Assembly: GCF_024139115.2 (NCBI RefSeq)
Contig: NW_026942694.1
Coordinates: 1 to 64,000 of the forward strand
Source: Armigeres subalbatus
Lineage: Eukaryota > Arthropoda > Insecta > Diptera > Culicidae
DNA: 64,000 nucleotides
Reading direction: 5' to 3'
Position 1 is the stretch's first letter, and each line of letters begins with the position of its first letter. The position numbers and the translations under genes were made by a program. This document shows positions 42,530 through 53,361 of this stretch, in pieces. The notes beneath the pieces were generated by a model that did no database searches, had not been told where the DNA came from, and worked only from the letters and a program-made list of their open reading frames with translations.

Positions 42530-43510
42530 CTTACTCACTTTCCATCAGCAATATTCGGTTCCGTCTGGATTCAATATTCCGTCAATATTCGGTTCATTTG
42601 GATCCCATATAATAGAGTTCAAACATTTCACTGCTCGAAAAGTTGGAAGTGTTGTCCGTCATGATTGTATTCTGAGGCCCCTGTTCTCATGAAAATAGGT
42701 CTAACTCGCTCCACAATGTCTGCTGTAGTAGTACTCGGAGTACTTCAACAATGATATACCGACTATTATACAAATCGACGATTACGAGACGTTATTCGAC
42801 AGATGGGAGCGGTCTTAGCATGTCCATGCTGACAGTACTGTGCGCGAATGGGTTAGTCTACGTGTAGCCATCGGGCGATTCCAGGATGTGTAAGGTGCGC
42901 CAGTGACAGGATTCGCTTTGTCAGGACTTCTACAGGGACTACAATTTAATCACCTCTCAACATCACCCCTTCAACCAATAATAACAATTCCTCTTTTAAA
43001 GGCAACATCGATGCCGGATATCAGCGCCTCGCTCAAAACCGTAAATTCCTCATCCTGATTTGTTTGAGCGAGATTTCTGCCAGTGATGCAGCATCCAGTT
43101 TTTTACCCACACCAAGGCCATTACTAATACTTCTTCTTCTTGATCACACGTTTTATTAAATTGTTGAAATTGGGAAAAGCCGGGATAACGGATCGGCTAT
43201 GTTTGCTTTCCCCGGAATATGGATGATTCTAAACCGAACAGATTGTAGCCGAAGTCCCCAACGCTCAATCTTTGAACACGATTTTGTCTTGTTTCCGAAT
43301 ATAACTTTCAAAGGGTGGTGATCGGTCAACAGCAAGATCTCTAATCCCCGCAGATACATCTCTAGCCTTTCAGTAGCTGACACGAGCGCCAAGGCCTTCT
43401 TTTCATTGTGAGCGTAAGCCTTCTCGGTCTCCGACAATCCTTTGCTGATGTAGCAAATGACCCGCTTCTCCTGCTTTAAAACCGCCCCTAGGCACTTTTT
43501 GCCCCCTCAA
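42530..43510 (-). pseudogene. Ty3/gypsy retrotransposon pol fragment (RNase H to integrase)
   Basis: The minus strand reads from about 43500: GAVLKQEKRVICYISKGLSE, then a 93-codon clean frame (43437-43156) with SETEKAYAHNEKKALALVSA, LLLTDHHPLKVIFGNK, and RIIHIPGKANIADPLSRL. This is the C-terminal half of a Ty3/gypsy RNase H domain, with the conserved TDH-PL and ADxLSR motifs. After a frame break, IARW and AHLTHPG near 42900 fit the integrase zinc-finger region, and a faint integrase core (SDNG-like) lies near 42640. No long terminal repeat was found within 1 kb on either side, so this is an internal fragment. Confidence 0.85.
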
Positions 43511-44920
43511 TAATTATCTAAGAGGGCAATGATTTTATTCAATTTACCTTTCAAAGTTTTACTAATCAATTTTGTAGATTTGGAAAATGGTGGAGATTGT
43601 GGATATGACTTCCATTCAAATGAATCGCGCTTTCTTGTAAAATACGTATTGTAAATGCTTTTAATCAGAAGCTGAACTTTACGTTTTGTGATTCCTGTTG
43701 TTCCAGTGAATCTGATATCCAGATGGATTTGCCCGGTGAGTTCGGTTCCAGACGATGGAATGCTTCTCTATTTTACATCAAAGTACACACCTATATATAT
43801 ATATATATTTACTAGCTAAACATGCATTTGCTTTTGAGGTAAGCTCGTTCTACTCAGGCCCACTAAATTATTGAAGGTGGAAAGAGTTTTAATATAAAAT
43901 GTCTTTAAATCAAATTTATAGAGATAGAACTTTCAGCTTTTTATGACAACAGATTTGAAGAAAATGCCTTTAGAGTTAAAAGGCGCCTAGTAAAATGTAG
44001 TTTCTGTGCGGGGAAAATTGTTTGTCCAAATGTCATTTGGAATATCTAAGTGTTATTTTTAACATCCCCAATTATATATCATTGATTTGTCTTTTAATAA
44101 TACAAATCGTTGAACCGAAATTATTGGATCCAGTTGTGATATGGAGGTTTGTTGCAGATACTGAATATCTCATGCGGTGCAAAGAACCCGCAATCCATTT
44201 AAATCTATCGCGCAGTTTCCTCCACAGTAGCCGTTGACATAGTGATCAATCACTATCCCTAATTGCAGATTAGTGCAAAGAATTGATTGAATTTGCTCCT
44301 GCAAAGTTTTTATGAGTTTGCCCCGGTTTGTGCACGGCCGAAGTACCATTATATTTTAGTTTTTACGAGATTTTATTTGTGGATAGGGCCAGGTCTTGAA
44401 AACTATCGGGAACATGAATTAAGTTGTAGTTAATGTGTAATCCAGATAACGATTGCAGGTAAGACAAATATGAAGCTATTGTAAGTATCTAATACCATAG
44501 ATATAATTATCAAGATGTTAAATCAGCGCAAATTAGCACTCATTTTATGGTTCCAATGTACTAAGCTTTCCAGTACCCAGTCAGTACTCAAATGAAACAA
44601 AGCAACCCCACCTTCAAATAGGTTCATCTTAATTTCCGTCTCATTTGCGGTTTCTTATGTGCTCTGATATTTCCAAGAATACGATGCTTATTTTGTAATC
44701 ATAGCTAGATTCTCGAATATTTCCATAAAAGCAGAGACTATGATAGCATACAACCGAAATTTGCTAAATAACGGGATGAAAAGTTTTTTGTTGCTCACAA
44801 AAAATTTCGGATCTTTGTCATTATTATCTCCGACAAAACCAACGCTTTGTCGTTGCTTTTCTTTTGTCGCTTGTTTCGCAGGTGCATCCTAGGAAAATTG
44901 ATTCCCTGTTCCCATAATTT
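43511..44920. other. unassigned AT-rich interval
   Basis: Contains a (TA)n run at 43792-43808 and a 71-codon frame at 44022-44237 with no known relative. Confidence 0.35.
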
Positions 44921-44924
44921 TTTG

Positions 44925-45265
44925 TGAAATCATGAAGTTTGAGGAGTCACACGATTTATTTTGACTAAATTTAGGAAAAGGCCATTCCTGAGGTCCCCGG
45001 ATTGGCCATTTCGATGAATGATGCAAGCACCCTGTCACTCAACTTATTTTGACCCAATTTAGGAAATGGTCATTTCGCAGGCCCCCGGATTGTGGCCGAA
45101 TTGAAACCCAGGAACTCTGAAAATATCATTCCGATCATTGTGTGAAATAATGAAGTTTGAGGTGTCGCACGACCTCTTTCGGCTCAATATAGGAAATAGC
45201 CATTCCGGAGGTCCCCGGATTATGGCCGATGTGGCCGGATTGATCCCAAGTTTCCCAGGAACCCA
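44925..45265. repeat. three-copy tandem repeat ('gaggtccccggatt')
   Basis: Three successive modules begin near 44927, 45030 and 45150. The shared words are 'gaagtttgaggagtcacacg', 'ttttgacccaatttaggaaa', 'ggccattc' and 'gaggtccccggattgtggcc'. Spacing is about 100-130 bp, with indels. Confidence 0.7.
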
Positions 45266-45365
45266 GGCTCAAAAATTCGTACTCAAATCGGGATAGGATA
45301 TGTGAGTTTGGGTATAATATTTTAGGATTGATTACTTTTGACAAACATTTAATCACGTTCGGTTT

Positions 45366-45600
45366 GTGCGCGAACATTCTTTACCGAGCGCCGTGGTTTT
45401 AGCGGTCATACAAAACAGGATCAATGATAAAGGACGACAAAAAATATCACCCTCCGTTTGGACATCTTTACTACTTACAGAATCAGAACCAGGAAAAACA
45501 TTCACGATTCGGCGAACTATCAGTTTTGCGAAAGAACATTATCTTCTTTTAGAAGAACAACCATCCCTGCCAACACTGTTGTTCGATTCTGTCTAGTTTG
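45366..45600 (+). other. unrecognised short frame
   Basis: 76-codon frame with NRINDKGRQKISPSVWTSLL and EPGKTFTIRRTISFAKEHYL. Composition is protein-like, but no family is recognised and no partner exons were found. Confidence 0.25.
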
Positions 45601-46010
45601 GAGTGTGTTCAAATATTAACGAGACTGTTTTCTCCAGAAGCTATCGCGAATACTCTGTACAAGTTGCCAACGAGTCAGTGAATTGATAACAATGTTGTCC
45701 AAGAATGGATGGATGTAATATTCCTCGAACGTTATTTGGCAGCCTTCTGACAGTGACGTCTAAGACTTTTCTTATAATTTGCTAAATTTTTCGTTTGTGA
45801 AAATTCCTTTCAGCCTGGGCCCAGTACTTTGCGATCGAGCGAAGTTCCGGCGAATTTGAGGTGTTGGACTTTGTCGGGACAACATTAGCGCTATTAGCAG
45901 TGTACCTGTTTTGAGACAGCTTTTGGTAGTGACAAGATGCTAAACCTGGCCAGAACAGAACTGTACCATCATGTTTCCGAATAAATCGTTTATTCATACA
46001 TTCGTCAACG

Positions 46011-46141
46011 CAGTGGCATGTAGCCAGGGGGTGGTTTTGGGCATAAACCCCCAGAGACAACATTTTAGAAGAAATTTTTTTTTTCGAAAAAAAAAATGGT
46101 CAGAAAACCCCCCCCAGACCAATTTTCTGGCTACGCCACTG
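46011..46141. mobile_element. hAT MITE (131 bp) with 8 bp target duplication
   Basis: The ends are CAGTGGCATGTAGCCAGGGG and TTTTCTGGCTACGCCACTG. They are flanked by a perfect direct repeat CGTCAACG at 46003-46010 and 46142-46149. The CAGTGGCGTAGCCAG-type terminus and 8 bp duplication are typical of hAT transposons. The interior is a T/A-rich run with no frame. Confidence 0.9.
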
Positions 46142-46199
46142 CGTCAACGTCATATTGCGAATTTATAGTACCGATTGTGACCAAAATTTCGCTTCTGAG

Positions 46200-48402
46200 A
46201 CCGCAGCCACATACAGTCACTCTCAAAATTGGATTAGATGTTATTCGAAAATTCCAAAGGAAATTTAATTGTTGGCTCAGTTGTTTTTAATGCATTTCAA
46301 TATTCATCCCTTCCTTCAATGTATGCGTACATAAAATGGTTTTTCATTTTCTCTAAAGTTCATTTATTTGAAAATAATTTCAAATAAATATCTCCTATGG
46401 CAAGCAATACAGACACTCTCAAAATTGAGCGTACAGTATGGATTAGTTGACTACATTCGAAAATTTCAAAGGAAATTAAATGGCTCGGTTGTTTTTAATG
46501 CATTTCAATATTCATCCCTTCCTTCAATGTATGCGTACATAAAATGGTTGAAATTTTTTCTCCAAAGTTCATTTATTTGAAAATAATCTCAAAATAAGCC
46601 TATTAGATGTGACAAAATTGAGCGTACAGCTAATGTTTTTCTATAAAATTATTATAAACACGATTAATATTGTTTTTTCATGATTATATTTATAATAATA
46701 AACATCCGCTACTTAAACATTCAATGTTTTGAAATTAAACCATGTTTTAAACAAAATGGCGAACAAGTAAGATGTATAAACAATGCTATTTAACAATTCA
46801 ATACTGCTGGGCAAAATAGATGCTTTAAGATATGGGCCCTCCTTAGTCGTGCGGTAGGACGCGCGGCTACAAAGCAAGACCATGCTGAGGGTGGCTGGGT
46901 TCGATTCCCGGTGCCGGTCTAGGCAATTTTCGGATTGGAAATTGTCTCGACTTCCCTGGGCATAAAAGTATCATCGTGCTAGCCTCATGATATACGAATG
47001 CAAAAATGGTAACCTGGCTTAGAAACCTCGCAGTTAATAACTGTGGAAGTGCTTAATGAACACTAAGCTGCGAGGCGGCTCTGTCTCAGTGTGGGGATAT
47101 ATTGCCAATAAGAAGAAGAAGAAGATATGGATTTCACCGGCATCGTGTCTTATATATGATAGATAATCGAAATCGAGCGAGACATACAATAAATTTTTGA
47201 AAATTCAGTCGGTAAATGATGAAAACAGATGTAAACATACAAAGAAAACGACAAATGTTGGGAATGGCATATTTCAAATTAAGTATAACTTTATTTAAAA
47301 ATCGATGTATAGGTAGCTTATAAGCTCAGGACACTTGTTAATAATAATATTAATAAAAGAGCAGCACACGGATACATTATAAGATGTCATTTTATATTTG
47401 AAGACTCAGTCACCGTAGGAACAAATTTGGATGAATCATTCAAATTCACCAAGATATCATTAAATAAGCTGCCGAACCCCTAATAATAATTTATTTTTAC
47501 TCGCCACATGGAAATCATCCAATTGTATCCCTTATGGTAACAGACCGTGGAGTTTAATCCAAAATTAATTATGTAATTACGATTTAAGCTATCTTTTCAA
47601 TATTCAATCAGAAGTGCTCTACGGGTTTGAAAAGCTGTTTTTATGTTCGGTACCTTAACATGCACCTTGTACTTTTAGAATTTGACTGTGAATGATTGGA
47701 TTCAATAATATTACTCTTAATGATAGACCTGAGACAATAATCGAGCTTTAAAACAAATTTAAGTTAAAGACATACTAAATTTGAGTTATGGCATTCCTAA
47801 CATTTGTCTTTTCTCTGTATGTTTACATCTGTTTTCATCATTTACCGACTGAATTTTGACAAATTAATCATATATCTCGCTCGATTTCGATTATCTATCA
47901 TATATAAGATACGATCCCGGTGAAACATACAAATTAAAGCATTTATTTTGCCCAGAGGTATTGAATTGTTAAATAGCAATATTCTTACCTCTCACTTGTT
48001 CGCCATTTTGACCAAAACATGGTTTAATTTCAAAACATTGAATGTTTAAGTAGCGGATGTTTATTATTATAAATATAATCATGAAAAAACAATATTAAAA
48101 TACATTAATCGTGTTTATAATAAGAAATTTTATAGAAAAAAGTTCGCTGTACGCTCAGTTTTGTCACATCTAATAGGCGTATTTTGAGATTATTTTCAAA
48201 TAAATGAAATTTGGAGAAAAAATTTCAACCATTTTATGTACGCATACATTGAAGGAAGGGATGAATATTGAAATGCATTAAAAACAACCGAGCTAACCAT
48301 TTAATTTCCTTTGAAATTTTCGAATATAGTCAACTAATCCATACTGTACGCTCAATTTTGAGAGTGTCTGTATTGCTTGCCATAGGAGATATTTATTTGG
48401 GA
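46200..48402. repeat. long inverted repeat, about 2 kb, SINE-interrupted
   Basis: The left arm, 46381-46830 and 47122-47300, is mirrored by 47770-48402. Facing pairs include 'aaataaatatctcctatggc' (46383) with 'gccataggagatatttattt' (48378), 'gacactctcaaaattgagcg' with its complement near 48350, and 'tcagtcggtaaatgatgaaa' (47205) with its complement near 47840. The termini contain CACTCTCAAAATTGAGCGTACAG, suggestive of a Tc1/mariner-like end next to TA. The first arm is preceded by an extra direct copy (46200-46380) of its outer 190 bp. The centre (47300-47765) is AT-rich without a transposase. Confidence 0.8.
46836..47121 (+). mobile_element. tRNA-derived SINE, Feilai-like, copy 2
   Basis: Same head (GGTTCGATTCCCGGTGCCGG B-box region), body and AAG tail as copy 1 but better preserved. 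It is bordered by AAGATATGG on both sides (46827-46835 and 47122-47130), a 9 bp target duplication that slightly overlaps the tail. It lies in the left arm of the long inverted repeat and is absent from the right arm, so it came later than the inverted repeat. Confidence 0.9.
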
Positions 48403-48690
48403 ACTTCGATAGTTTTTTTTCTGCCTAAAATATTCCGCAACACCTCCCCTTTGCATCGAGGTATAAAACAGTAATCCCGGATTTAGTGACATTCAACGAA
48501 ATTACTATGTCGCCGTTCGACATTTCTGGATTATCCATATTTTGTGCAAAATGAGTTCGCAAACGCGTTATTGATTCGAAGCCATTTTTGACAACAACTG
48601 AGGCATGTTGCATGTTCGCAATGACATTTTTACCATTTCACACATACATTTATCTTCATGTTGTGGTATTCGTATTAATTATGTGTGCAT
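48403..48690. other. unassigned interval
   Basis: No recognised features; short frames only. Confidence 0.3.
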
Positions 48691-48700
48691 TGAGAAAACT

Positions 48701-48761
48701 TTTTTTTTTTTTTGTCTTTATTTAGGAGATTTTCAGCCCGAGGCTGGCTCGTCTCCGGGAC
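48701..48761 (-). mobile_element. 5'-truncated non-LTR 3' end, 61 bp, with target duplication
   Basis: On the minus strand: AGTCCCGGAGACGAGCCAGC, then CTCGGGCTGAAAATCTCC, TAAATAAAGAC and an A-tail of 13. It is flanked by TGAGAAAACT at 48691-48700 and 48762-48771, a perfect 10 bp duplication. Short length, A-tail and duplication are what target-primed reverse transcription with early 5' truncation leaves. Confidence 0.85.
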
Positions 48762-49005
48762 TGAGAAAACTGTGTTTTCTCTGCCATCTGCCATTTTCGG
48801 TGACTACTTTTTGCTGTGCACATTCTTTATGGTATCCCGACTTAGACCCTATAAAATTTGGTCCGAAAACAATTCTTTAATAATACCACGTCTTGTAACA
48901 ACACGATGAATGCTGAAGCAGATTGACATACATAATAAAAAAGGGTGCAATGACGATGGGTGGATACCGAACCCGCAAAATCAAGCCAGCGCGGCAAAGA
49001 ATCTT

Positions 49006-50100
49006 TCAATCTTGATCACATTTATTTATGGTCCAAGTCTGCAGTAGTAAACCCTCCAAAACATTATCCCGCTTTAGCCTGCTCGCCCAAATCTGTTGCA
49101 TGATAATCTTCGCGAAAATAACAAGATGGTCAAATAATTTTGCTGCTTCTGACAGAACATTTCCTGTACTTGGGAGTTCCAGATACGCCTCCCCAGGTGC
49201 CTGGTTGAAGATTGGATTTACATGTAACGGCGTGCTACTAGGTTCAGTGGTCGACTCCAACTGTCCGCAAGCTTCAGTGTGCTGTGCTTCGAACGCATCG
49301 TAGGACCCCATCTGAACACTTAAGTGACCTTCCAACGTAGGTGCAATCATTTGCTCCTGATAGCTGGGGTAATCGCTGTAGAAGTGATTCAGCTTCTTTG
49401 ACAACATCGCAAGCATTGCCATGCTGGGAGTTTCGGGACCAGCTCCAGCAACTGCAATCAGTGCCATCCTGTTCCTCGTTGTATAGGCCTTCGCTTCCCC
49501 TGCAAGGATACTAACGTCTTAATGTTCTTGCACCTCGGTTTCTTCGCCGGTGTATGCTCCCACATCATTCGCCCGTGTCTTACTTCGGTTTTCAACAATC
49601 GTTTTACTTAGTAGGTAGCTTGGACTTGAAGCACAACCAAAAATATTACTTCAATTAACACTACAGTAACGGAATATAAACAGAAACAACGATCGGGTAA
49701 ACAGAAAATCAGCTTCCTGCTACAATCGTCGGATTGGCGACAGGTGATGATGGTGGGGTTGGCCGCAAACGACAAATCGCCAGTACTCAGCCTGGTAGAG
49801 AGCACTTGTGGATCCGACTCGAAGGACCAATTTTCCGATCGTGGATGATATGCGGTGGGTGAATTAACCTCGACAGCGACAGTCTTCCCTCTGAAGGATT
49901 GTCTGGAATGAGCCACCAGTTGACTCAGCAGGGGATGTGAATGTGTTTTTGGTAGCCAAAGCGTTGCCGGTGTGTTCGTGTTCAGTGCGCTCGTGATGGG
50001 TTCCTTCTTCCTCTTCACTCATTTTGCTCGCTGAAGGCGTCCAATTTCTAACGTAAACGAAACTTTACATGCCTAGCATGTAAGCGTAAGCTATTAGCTG
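49006..50100 (-). pseudogene. unrecognised coding-like region, two or more frames
   Basis: Near 50019 a minus-strand ATG opens a 52-codon frame starting MSEEEEGTHHERTEHEHTGN. Overlapping it in another phase is a 136-codon frame (50018-49608) with NSPTAYHPRSENWSFESDPQ. After stops, a 153-codon frame (49467-49006) follows, with MAMLAMLSKKLNHFYSDYPS and IFNQAPGEAYLELPSTGN; its stop overlaps an AATAAA-type sequence near 49025. Codon-like composition is the best in the window outside transposons. The family is unknown, and frame changes suggest introns or decay. Its first 130 bp resemble 36210-36350. Confidence 0.4.
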
Positions 50101-50755
50101 CCATTCGGGCGAGAAGTTTGTCTTTATTGAGACAATTTTACCAGTAGGAGGGAGACCAAAAACCTGCGGGAATGCGTGGGATTTTGTGGAACATGGAGGA
50201 AATTTTAGAGAAAAGTAGCGATAAGGAATGAAATAGAAGATGGGAAGATTATCTCCAGCAATAAATTTGCACTCCTGTGGTTTAATAGAGATTAAATTTC
50301 TATTTTCCCAAAGCCAACGCTGATTTTGAATCAACGCCAGCGCTTGCATGCAATATTTCGACTGCTTCTCTATTCGATTTTGAAGTATCCAATTTCTAAA
50401 CATCCAAAGATTTCCAGTAGATATCACGGGAGAATTATATCGATTATCCCGTCAGGAAGGGAGCAGAAAATGTGTGGTCCCCAGATTGCACCCAACTGAA
50501 AGCGAGAATTTTCACCACAAAACAAAACGTATAGTTACAAATAGTATCCAATATGGTGCCCTATAGGGCACTACCCTATAGGGCAAAGTATACTTATATA
50601 TCAAATGCGTTTTGTAAGTCTCGTTCTCCTTGCAGCGAAACATATCTTGGTACTTGGCACAACTAATTTTTTATTAAAGTTTATTTGATCAATTGTTCAA
50701 ACTTGGGAAGGTGTGTATCTCAAACTGGACAGCCCCTTATTGAGAGAAGAATAAT
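50101..50755. other. unassigned interval
   Basis: A 120-codon minus-strand frame at 50427-50065 is unrecognised. 'ccctatagggcactacccta' near 50560 is a local palindromic repeat. Confidence 0.3.
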
Positions 50756-50759
50756 TAAT

Positions 50760-51908
50760 AAGGCTTGTACGCGACAAAATCTGGACACCTTTAAACACGT
50801 ATAACTTTTGAAATAGCTCATCAACAAGTGAATTATTTCGTAGATTGATGGATGTATGTTTGTACTTTCTGAAAATATATTTCTCATAAGTGTTACAAGC
50901 AGCTATGGGAAAACTCACTCACTCACACGAACCACGCAGATTTAAAATCCCAATCCATCAGCGAACACACGATTGCAAAATGAATGCTACTCAACCCAAC
51001 AGCGAACAGACAAACGATTCATACCTACTGAGTGCCTCCCCAGCAGGAATAAGTGAAACCAAAGATAGTGCGAAAAGAAATCGAGAGATGAGGATAAACC
51101 GATGTGTAGTGAGTGCAGCAGAAAATACTGAGTTGGACTCAGAAGATTGATTCAATTTAGACTCAATGATTCGTTTTGCGGGCTGAATCTTTCTGCCGAA
51201 CCCTCACTCACCACTCAATTGCGATTTCTTTCGTTTACTAACCGAATGTAAACATATACTCGGCTATGCATCATTTGCTATCTATGGGAAAGATTCGGTG
51301 ATGAATTTTGTCTGTTTGTTTTTGGCACGATTCGTTACTAACTGAAGCCAAACGGTAGACAATCGAAATCGAAAATATTGGAAGGGCTCGTGCACGTTTG
51401 TCTAATTTGCGATTGTGTGTAGAGGTGAGTGAAAGATTAACGCTAAATGAACCGATTTTTCCCATACCTGGTTACAAGTACGTAGTGAAAGTTGGCGTCG
51501 GAGGAATTGCAGGTTCGGAAAGAATTGTGTGCAGTCGCAATTGAAATTCGGTTCTCTCGATCCAGAAACTGACTAAAAACATTTTGTTTTCATGTGAACA
51601 CTGTTCAAAGCGTTTTAAAATTTGTCGATGCTTGTTTGACAACATCTAAAACGTTAGAGAGTAGAACAAAAACGGATTTTATGAGCCACCAGAAGGATAC
51701 GATCTCGAAACAAATTCTACTGAGGATGCCAGATCTTTCGGCACGTATTATTTCTTTGAAAATTCAAATGTCACCAAGTTTCGTGCATACATCGAAGCAT
51801 CGATAAGGAATGAAGCCATTTGAAGTAAAAAACGTACCGAAATAAACCAACAGCAGTTTATTTTTATTCTTAAAGTTTTGTGTCCAGATTTTGTCGCGAA
51901 CAAGCCCT
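50760..51908. mobile_element. Tc1/mariner-like non-autonomous element
   Basis: The ends 'aggcttgtacgcgacaaaat' (50761) and 'attttgtcgcgaacaagccc' (51888) are inverted repeats of about 28 bp, each extending inwards through CTGGACAC, with TA at both borders. No transposase frame of normal length (about 340 codons) is present; one 70-codon frame (51594-51806) is unassigned. About half of the present length is the hAT MITE at 50900-51470. Confidence 0.7.
50900..51470. mobile_element. hAT non-autonomous element (571 bp) with 8 bp target duplication
   Basis: The ends are CAGCTATGGGAAAA and TTTTTCCCATACCTG, flanked by a perfect GTTACAAG at 50892-50899 and 51471-51478. CAG...CTG termini and 8 bp duplications are the hAT signature. 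The interior carries scattered CACTCACTCAC / GAGTGAG and CGATT words in both orientations and no transposase. It is inserted inside the Tc1-like element. Confidence 0.9.
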
Positions 51909-51927
51909 AATCAAGAAAATTATTAGG

Positions 51928-52200
51928 GGTCTCCAGTAGCCTTGTGAGCAAAGGCGTCGGATTGCCAATCCGGAGATGGCGAGTTCGATTCTCGATCCGG
52001 TCTAGGGTGTTTTCGGGTTGGAAAAATTCTCGATTCCCTGGGCATAGTGTATCCATTGTACTTGCCACACAAGATTCATACTCATGCAATGGCGGGCATA
52101 GAAAAGCTTTCAATTAATAAGTGAGAAAATGCTAATAGAATACTAAGTTGAAAAGCTAAGCCAAGTTCCATTTGGAATGTAGAGCCATTGAAGAAGAAGA
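51928..52200 (+). mobile_element. tRNA-derived SINE, second subfamily
   Basis: The tRNA-like head 'tagccttgtgagcaaaggcg' (A-box region) and GAGTTCGATTCTC (B box) are followed by a body with 'ttttcgggttggaaaa', 'gattccctgggcatag' and a GAAGAAGAAGA tail. ATTAGG borders both ends (51922-51927 and 52201-52206). The B box matches copies 1-3, but the anticodon-side text 'ggattgccaatccgg' differs, so it is a related subfamily. Confidence 0.85.
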
Positions 52201-52442
52201 ATTAGGATTTTTAGTGGAATGTTTTTACCTGTCATAAAACGCGTTTTGTACTGTTCCTTTGATTCCATACAGAATTGTAAAAAAATCTAACATTCGCTGA
52301 TTGGGTGTATGCTGTCAGTATGTTCAGGAACCTTCACTATTTCCGTTTCGTTATGCCTTTTTCCGCAAAGTATATTGTACTTCGTTCAGTTACGTATTTA
52401 ACTGTAATCTTGAATGGATTTAACGATAAGCGATTGTTGCCG

Positions 52443-52467
52443 NNNNNNNNNNNNNNNNNNNNNNNNN
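52443..52467. other. assembly gap, 25 N
   Basis: Run of 25 unknown bases. Any frame crossing it is unreliable. Confidence 0.99.
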
Positions 52468-52569
52468 GTTTGCCTTTGCCAATACCCGATGCGTTCGAAC
52501 TAATTATAAACTATTCGTTATTGAAACCGTAGAAAAAAATCTACACACATTTCACTACGTATGTATCGA

Positions 52570-52970
52570 ACTACCGAGTGTAGGGCAATCAGGCGTGTAA
52601 ATCCATTATTATCACGTGTATGTGACTTGTAGACCGTTTTTGTTTTATCGTTTCCATCTGTGTTTTCTGCGTCACAACAAGGTTCAACAACCTCCTAGTC
52701 GTAGCGCGATGAAGCGGTGTGCATACCTGTTCAGATCACTGTAAAACTTTGCAATAATTTTATGTACGCGGACGCGAGCTCTCTCGCATCACGTAGTCGC
52801 GCTAACATCGCATAACAGGTGTAGTCTTAGCGAACACGTGTTGTGTGTAGTTTAGTTAGCACCTAGTTTACATGAGATTCGATTTGAATTATCATTTCAA
52901 GTTTTTCTTTCTTCTGTGTGATACCGTTGCAAAGCTTATTATGAATGAATCGATCGTACAATCGGCTGCG
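52570..52970 (+). promoter_or_regulatory. GC-richer block, possible promoter or 5' untranslated exon
   Basis: 52680-52870 is rich in CpG (GCGCGATGAAGCGG, GCGGACGCGAGCTC, GTAGTCGCGCTAAC) in an otherwise AT-rich neighbourhood. It has a TTCAGATC initiator-like word near 52730 and a 'gtgtgtagtttagttagcac' stretch typical of untranslated leaders. No TATA box at the right distance. The plus-strand frame at 52982-53206 follows. Confidence 0.3.
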
Positions 52971-52981
52971 AATCTTTCATT

Positions 52982-53206
52982 TTGCATGCCTTAGCAGTTC
53001 AAATACCTATATTTAGGGAACAGAAAAAAAAAAACAAAGCAACGAGATTGGCAGACAAACCACAAGTAACAACCAGTTGGATTGGTGCTCGTTTCTCAAT
53101 TTTCCACCTACGTGATCACGTCGATGGGTTCGACTCGGCGTCACTACTCAACGATCTATCCGACGAATTCCGGCTGATGGCGAACGGAAGAGACCGCACC
53201 AAATAA
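52982..53206 (+). other. possible host exon, unrecognised
   Basis: 74-codon frame. The second half, from about 53063, reads TSWIGARFSIFHLRDHVDGF and DSASLLNDLSDEFRLMANGR with GC-rich third positions unlike the flanks, and ends at TAA just before a 'taaagtaacctg' stretch. The first half is A-rich and probably not coding. No family was recognised. Confidence 0.3.
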
Positions 53207-53361
53207 AGTAACCTGTTTGAGATTTCGTGACTTAGTAGAACTGCTCGTTGGTTTCCTGAAGTTGACTCCGAAATCTGGTAACACTGCCATCGGTGTCCCT
53301 CTCCGCACTTGAATGAACTCAGTAGGTTAGCATTATTATTAATCTCGTGCCTAATCAACAT

